A stretch of DNA of 64,000 nt, taken from NCBI RefSeq assembly GCF_040218065.1, contig NZ_JAVJQE010000009.1, forward strand, positions 1 to 64,000. Reading direction: 5' to 3'. The position numbers were made by a program, and so were the translations under genes. Source of the stretch: Marivibrio sp040218065. GTDB lineage: Bacteria > Pseudomonadota > Alphaproteobacteria > UBA8366 > Aestuariispiraceae. The notes beneath the pieces are model-generated. The model saw only the letters and a program-made list of their open reading frames with translations. It searched no databases and was not told where the DNA came from. Shown here piece after piece: positions 59,487 to 64,000 of this stretch (position 1 is the stretch's first letter; every line of letters begins with the position of its first letter).

Positions 59487-62400
59487 TTACTCCGCCGCTT
59501 GGCCCGCCGTCCCCGCGGCCGCCTTCTCGCCCTTCATTCGATTGGTGCGCGCACCCTCCAAGGTCTTCAAGAAGAGCGCCAGAAGCGGCGGGATGATCGT
59601 CAGCGTCAGCACGGCCGACAGCGCCAGCCCGCCGACGACGACCGAGCCGAGGCCGCGGTAGATCTCCGAACCCGCGCCGGGGAACATCACCAACGGCAGC
59701 ATCCCGAAGACGCTGGTCAGCGTCGACATGAAGATCGGCCGCACGCGATTTCGGGTCGCCTCCACGATCGCCTCTTCCGGCGTGGAGCCCTCGTCGCGCA
59801 CCAAATACAAGGTTTGGTGAACCAACAGGATCGCGTTGTTCACCACGATGCCGATCAAGATCACGAAGCCGAGAAGCGTCAGCATGTCGAGCGCCTGGAA
59901 GGTGAACTGGTTCAACACCCACAGGCCCAGCACCCCGCCCGCCGTCGCCAGCGGCACCGAGAGCACCATGATCAGCGGATAGGCGAAGCTCTCGAACAGG
60001 ATCGCCATAACCAGATAGACGATGACCAGCGCCAGGAGCAGGTCGAGTTGCATCGCCGCCCACGTCTCCGCCAGCTTGTCGGCGGTGCCGGACAGCTCGA
60101 TCTCGATCCCCGGCGGCAGCCCCTCGGCCTCGAGGGCGTCGATCACGTCGCGCTCCAGGGTCTGTACGGCCGCGCCCAGCGGAATCGAATTGTTCGGGCG
60201 GATCTGCAACGTGACGGTGCGCTGGCGTTCGGTGTGGCGGATTTCCGTAGGCCCGGCGGTCAGGCTGACCTGCGCCAGCGACTCCGCCGGCAGGATGACG
60301 CCCTGGCGCGTGACGACCGGCAATTGGCCGACGCCCTGCGTGTCGGTGACATAGGAATCCGCGCCCTTCAGCATCAGGTCCATCAACTGCCCGTCGACCG
60401 TGATCTCCTCCACCCGCAAACCGTCGTTGAAGGCGTCGACCGTGAGGCCCAACTCGCGCGCGGTCACGCCCGCATCCGAGAGCGCGACCGGATCGGGCTT
60501 CACGCGCACCTCCGGCGCGCCGAGCTCGAGCCCCGGTTGCGGGCGCAACTGATTGCCCTCGCTGCGCGGGAAGTACTGTCCGACAAGGCCGGCCGCGCGT
60601 TGCGCGGTCTGGATCACCTGCACCAGATCCGCGCCGCGGATGTCCATGTCGATCGAACGGGTGCCGCCTACGCCGCGCCCGAAGATCGACGGTTGGGTGA
60701 AGAAGCCGAAGGTGCCGGGCTCCCGAAAGACAGGTCCCGTCAGGACCGGGATCAACTCGCCCACCCGGAAGGGGTCGGTCGCGCGCGCGCCCATGAAGGT
60801 GCGCGAATTGGTGGCGACGAAGAAGAAGGTCTCGATGCCGGGAGGACCCTGCTCCGCGCCCGCCTCGGCGCGTTGGCTCGGCCCTTGTTCTCCCTCCGGC
60901 CGGCCAGGATAGTCGAAGTCCCACAGCGGCTTCACCGCGCTTTCCACGCGGCCCGCCATCTCGCGCATGGTGTCGAGGTTGTAGCCCGGCGGGGGGAAGA
61001 TGATGCCGAAGACGAAGTTGCGGTTGCCTTCCGGCAGATATTCCAGATCCGGCAACAGCTTGTAAGTCATGCCGCCGGCCGCCAGGGTGATGCACAGCAC
61101 CATCCCCGCCGCGACGGCGCGGCTCTTCACCACAAGGCGCGCCATCGCGGTGACGCCGCGCAGGAAGGCGCGGCCGAAATGATCGATCCCGGGAAGGCTG
61201 AGCTGGCGCTTGTTTTCGCCGCCCACCTTGCCGGCCAGCAAGCGGCGCGACAGCGCGGGGATCACCGTCACCGAAACCAGCAGCGACAGGATGACCGCGA
61301 CCGAAATCGCGACCGCGATGTCCCGGAAGAGCTGACCGACCTCCAACTGCATAACGAGGATCGGGATGAAGACCATCACCGTCGTCAGCGCCGAGACCAT
61401 GATGGCGCCCCAGACCTGATTGGCGCCGATGAAGGCGGCCTCGTGGGCGGGTTTGCCGAGCTGGCGGTGCCGGTAGATGTTCTCCAGCACAACGATGGCG
61501 GCGTCGACCACCATGCCGACCGCAAAGGCGATGCCCGCCAGACTGACGACGTTCAGCGAGCGGCCCATGAAGGCCATGGCGACGAAGCTTGCGATGACCG
61601 AAACCGGGATCGCCAACGCCACCACCGCCGTCGCCCGCACGGAGCGCAAGAAGATCAGCAGGATCACCACCGCCAGCGCGCCGCCCACCCAGATGTTCTG
61701 GATCACCAGATCGATGGCGGAGTTGATGTAGACGGTCTCGTCATAGACCTGCTCCAGGCGGAGGTTCTCGCGCGCAAGCTCCCCCTCGTTCAGGTCGGCC
61801 ACGGTCTCCTTGATGCCGGCCATGATCTCGATGACGTTGGCGCCGATCTCGCGGGTGGCGTTGATGGCGATCGCCTCTTCGCCGTTGCCCCGGATGTAGG
61901 CGGTCGCGTCCTTGTAGCCGAAGCGCACGTCGGCCACGTCGCCGACGGTCACGCGCGCGACGCGGCCCGTCTGCGCGTCCGCGTCAGTGCGCAGAACAAC
62001 GTCGCGCACGCTGTCCAGAGTGTCGAACTCGTTGTCGGTGCGCACGATGTATCGGCGCTTGCCTTCGTCCACTTCGCCGCCGGAGATGGTGGCGTTCGCC
62101 GCTGAGAGCGTGTCGACGATCTCGCCGACCGTCAGGCCGAACTCGGCCATCAGCGCCGGATCGACGACGACCTGCATCTCGCGGGCGCCGCCGCCGAATA
62201 TGTTGACCCCCCCGACGCCCGGCACGCGCTCGATTCGCGCCTTGATGAAATCCTCGGCGAAGTCTCCGTAATTGTGGATCGGCGTCGCGTTGTCGCCGAT
62301 CCGGACCAGACGGAACCAGGCGATCGCGTTGTCGTCCGTGCCCGCGGTGTCGAGCGTCGGCTCCTCGGCTTCGGGCGGGTAGCTCGGCACGCGGTCCAGC

Positions 62401-62732
62401 CGGTTCGCGGTCAACAGCAGCGCGCGCGACATGTCGGTGCCGACGGCGAACTCGAGCTCGACCTCGGCGCGCCCGTCACGCGCCTGAGAGACCATGCGCT
62501 CCAGCCCTTCGAGGCCCTTGAGGACCTCTTCCTGCTCCTTGACGATTTCGCGCTCGATTTCCTCGGGCGCCGCGCCGAACCAGGGCGTTTCGATCGTGAT
62601 GACGGGGCGCGAGACGTCCGGCGCCAGTTGAATCGGAATGGTCTGCAACGCGACCCAGCCGAACAGCACGGCCATGATGACGGCGGAGATGACGGCGGTC
62701 GGCCGATCGATCGCGGTGCGGATGATGTTCAT
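59487..62732 (-). CDS. RND efflux permease (HAE1 type)
   Basis: A 1081-residue inner-membrane pump of the AcrB/MdtB type, exporting hydrophobic compounds with proton motive force through an outer-membrane channel. It begins with IRTAIDRPTAVISAVIMAVLFG and has the classic two-fold repeat: membrane blocks around 340-500 and 880-1060 with large periplasmic loops between. In segment 4 the proton relay reads GMVVDAAIVVLEN: Asp410 is kept and its neighbour, Asp in AcrB, is Ala411. C-terminal ILFESFAYPLIMVLSVPLA and VGIVVNNAILLVH are standard. Cotranscribed with the adaptor, 43 bases downstream of it. Substrate not predictable. Confidence 0.93.
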   Translation of the reverse strand: MNIIRTAIDRPTAVISAVIMAVLFGWVALQTIPIQLAPDVSRPVITIETPWFGAAPEEIEREIVKEQEEVLKGLEGLERMVSQARDGRAEVELEFAVGTDMSRALLLTANRLDRVPSYPPEAEEPTLDTAGTDDNAIAWFRLVRIGDNATPIHNYGDFAEDFIKARIERVPGVGGVNIFGGGAREMQVVVDPALMAEFGLTVGEIVDTLSAANATISGGEVDEGKRRYIVRTDNEFDTLDSVRDVVLRTDADAQTGRVARVTVGDVADVRFGYKDATAYIRGNGEEAIAINATREIGANVIEIMAGIKETVADLNEGELARENLRLEQVYDETVYINSAIDLVIQNIWVGGALAVVILLIFLRSVRATAVVALAIPVSVIASFVAMAFMGRSLNVVSLAGIAFAVGMVVDAAIVVLENIYRHRQLGKPAHEAAFIGANQVWGAIMVSALTTVMVFIPILVMQLEVGQLFRDIAVAISVAVILSLLVSVTVIPALSRRLLAGKVGGENKRQLSLPGIDHFGRAFLRGVTAMARLVVKSRAVAAGMVLCITLAAGGMTYKLLPDLEYLPEGNRNFVFGIIFPPPGYNLDTMREMAGRVESAVKPLWDFDYPGRPEGEQGPSQRAEAGAEQGPPGIETFFFVATNSRTFMGARATDPFRVGELIPVLTGPVFREPGTFGFFTQPSIFGRGVGGTRSIDMDIRGADLVQVIQTAQRAAGLVGQYFPRSEGNQLRPQPGLELGAPEVRVKPDPVALSDAGVTARELGLTVDAFNDGLRVEEITVDGQLMDLMLKGADSYVTDTQGVGQLPVVTRQGVILPAESLAQVSLTAGPTEIRHTERQRTVTLQIRPNNSIPLGAAVQTLERDVIDALEAEGLPPGIEIELSGTADKLAETWAAMQLDLLLALVIVYLVMAILFESFAYPLIMVLSVPLATAGGVLGLWVLNQFTFQALDMLTLLGFVILIGIVVNNAILLVHQTLYLVRDEGSTPEEAIVEATRNRVRPIFMSTLTSVFGMLPLVMFPGAGSEIYRGLGSVVVGGLALSAVLTLTIIPPLLALFLKTLEGARTNRMKGEKAAAGTAGQAAE

Positions 62733-62775
62733 GGGGCGGGCTCGCCTCGCTCTTCAGCTAATAGTCGCCGGACGC

Positions 62776-64000
62776 TCAGCCGGCGGTTGCGCCGGATTTG
62801 GCCGTCTCGCCGCCGCCGTCCGACGGCGCGCCGCTTTGCGAGCCGTCTGCGCCGCCCTGCTCGCCGCTCTCACCGGCCCCGTCGCCGGCGGCCTCCGGCG
62901 GCTCGGCGATAGAGACCGCCTGGCCCGGGCGCAGCCGTTCATTGCCCATGGTGACGACCATCTCGCCGGGCTGGAGCCCGCCCTTCACGACGAGCCGGGT
63001 TCCCGCCGCTTCGCCCAGATCGACCGGACGCGGTTGCGCCTTGCCGTCGACCACCACGAAAACGCTGTCGCCGCCTTGGGGCAGAACGGCGTCCTTGTGC
63101 ACGGTGACAACCTCGCGGGATTCGCCCACCGGCACGCGCACCGTGATGGTCGCGCCCGGCGCCAGATCGCGGGCGAGCTCGGCCCCGTTCATGGCGGGCA
63201 GGAAGCGAACCGCGCGGGTGCGCGTGCGGGCGTTCTCCTCGGGGATGGTCGCGCGAACGACGGCGTCGTAGCGGGCGCCGCCCTCGCGCAGTTCGAAGCT
63301 GACGAGCCGCCCTTCACTCAACCCGCTCAGAAGGCGGGCCGGCACATCGGCCTCGATCTCCAGATCCTCGTCGTTCAAAAGCGTAACCGCCGGCTCGCCC
63401 ACATTAGCGTAACCGCCGCGAACCATGTGTTTTTCGATCACCACGCCGTTGAACGGCGCCTTGATGACCGCCAGGGTCAGGTCGATCTCGCTGAGCCGCA
63501 CCTGGGCGCGCGCCGCCTCGATCGCAGCCTGCGCCTCGCCGACGCGCGCGCGGGCGGTGGCGACTTCGCGACGCTTGTCGTCATAGCGCGCCGGGCTGAA
63601 CGCGGGACTGTCCTGCAACCGCTCGAGCCGTTCCAACTCCTGCTGGGCGAGGTCGAGCTGGGAGCGCGCGGTGCCCAGCGCCGCCTGCTGGCGTGCCACC
63701 TCGGCCCGGCCGGCGTTGACCGCCTCCTCCAGCCGGTCGGCGGCCAGGCGGACGAGAACGTCGCCTTCGCGCACCCGGTCTCCGACCTCGACCAGAACTT
63801 CGTAGACCGGCCCGCGGCTCAGGCTCGCCACCACGCCGCGCTGGCGCGCGACGATCCGGCCGATCACGGGGGCGGTCTGAGCAAGCGGTTCGCTCACCAC
63901 CTCGTCCACCTCGACCGGCGCCGGACGCTCGCCGCCCTGCGCCGATGCAGGCCCGGCGACGAGGCCGAAAGCGATCAGAACGCCGGCGGTCCAGGCGATT
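62776..64000 (-). CDS. RND efflux periplasmic adaptor (5' end outside window)
   Basis: The frame is open to the window end, so the start lies beyond; the last visible codons code for a signal-type segment (TAGVLIAFGLVAGPASAQ). The product is a HlyD/AcrA-type membrane fusion protein: lipoyl half (PVIGRIVARQRGVVASLSRGPVYEVLVEVGDRV), a coiled-coil hairpin rich in Ala/Glu/Arg (AARQQ, LDLAQQELERLERLQ), the second lipoyl half (IKAPFNGVVIEKHMVRGGYANVGEPAVTLLND), and a beta-barrel region. The Gly/Ser/Ala-rich C terminus (GAGESGEQGGADGS) is low complexity. It partners the adjacent permease; no outer-membrane component is in the window. Confidence 0.9.
   Translation of the reverse strand, partial: IAWTAGVLIAFGLVAGPASAQGGERPAPVEVDEVVSEPLAQTAPVIGRIVARQRGVVASLSRGPVYEVLVEVGDRVREGDVLVRLAADRLEEAVNAGRAEVARQQAALGTARSQLDLAQQELERLERLQDSPAFSPARYDDKRREVATARARVGEAQAAIEAARAQVRLSEIDLTLAVIKAPFNGVVIEKHMVRGGYANVGEPAVTLLNDEDLEIEADVPARLLSGLSEGRLVSFELREGGARYDAVVRATIPEENARTRTRAVRFLPAMNGAELARDLAPGATITVRVPVGESREVVTVHKDAVLPQGGDSVFVVVDGKAQPRPVDLGEAAGTRLVVKGGLQPGEMVVTMGNERLRPGQAVSIAEPPEAAGDGAGESGEQGGADGSQSGAPSDGGGETAKSGATAG

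Noticed and set aside
59499..62105. 868-codon open frame on the plus strand opposite the RND permease
   Set aside because: It is antisense to an unmistakable permease, has Arg/Gln/His/Asp-rich composition and no domain; long open antisense frames are expected at this GC content.

Overview
The window is high-GC chromosomal DNA from an alphaproteobacterium, probably a Rhodospirillales-like or neighbouring lineage. That placement is inferred from gene content and order: pepA-holC beside lptF-lptG-surA-pdxA-rsmA, a citramalate synthase, a class II DAHP synthase, a PurS/PurQ pair, a second-type glutamyl-tRNA synthetase, a DUF2336 protein, and interspersed palindromic repeats starting GTCATCCC. Coding density is high. 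There is no gene-free stretch over 300 bases, no CRISPR array, no prophage and no recognisable insertion sequence.

Layout. 1-2 kb: a truncated peptidoglycan-binding/coiled-coil protein and a secreted protein of unknown function, convergent and overlapping. 2-5 kb (minus): Fe-type superoxide dismutase, DNA polymerase III chi, leucyl aminopeptidase. 5.3-10.8 kb (plus): an envelope operon (lptF, lptG, surA, pdxA, rsmA) lacking the lptD gene expected between lptG and surA. 10.9-15.2 kb (plus): PRC-barrel protein, PsiE-like protein, purS-purQ, a DUF2237 protein and an MFS transporter. 15.2-20.7 kb: degenerate hemerythrin, rpsD, DMT transporter, P-loop kinase, Kef-type antiporter, TrmJ. 20.9-25.3 kb: mtnP facing a minus-strand operon cimA-ald2-mtnA, which suggests a methylthioadenosine (DHAP-type) salvage shunt. 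25.5-30.1 kb (minus): cysS, gltX, nadE. 30.4-35.2 kb: an unknown protein, a methyltransferase pseudogene, a candidate small RNA with an anti-Shine-Dalgarno loop, then PAS protein, nicotinate phosphoribosyltransferase and DAHP synthase on the minus strand. 35.4-43.1 kb: BON lipoprotein, a GcvT/DmdA-like enzyme, and a tightly packed minus-strand operon (fdhD, diguanylate cyclase, mobA, orphan ABC binding protein, GNAT) divergent from moaA. 43.2-47.5 kb: a GIY-YIG gene framed by near-perfect 31-bp inverted repeats, a GNAT, a MoxR ATPase, glutathione reductase, a 2Fe-2S protein and a small secreted protein. 47.7-55.3 kb: kynureninase, glmU-glmS, phosphoglycolate phosphatase, DUF3108 and CigR-like proteins. 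55.3-64 kb: tRNA-Val(CAC), a winged-helix/PAS regulator, an unknown protein, a DUF2336 protein, a rhodanese and an RND efflux pair cut by the window end.

Most of the window is housekeeping. The least ordinary items are the small-RNA candidate at 31.7 kb, the repeat-framed GIY-YIG unit at 43.2-43.6 kb, the diguanylate cyclase wedged between molybdoenzyme-maturation genes, the MTA-salvage cluster, the missing lptD, and several domains that have lost their cofactor residues (hemerythrin, LOV-like PAS, CZB-like). All family assignments rest on reading motifs by eye; no database search was run.
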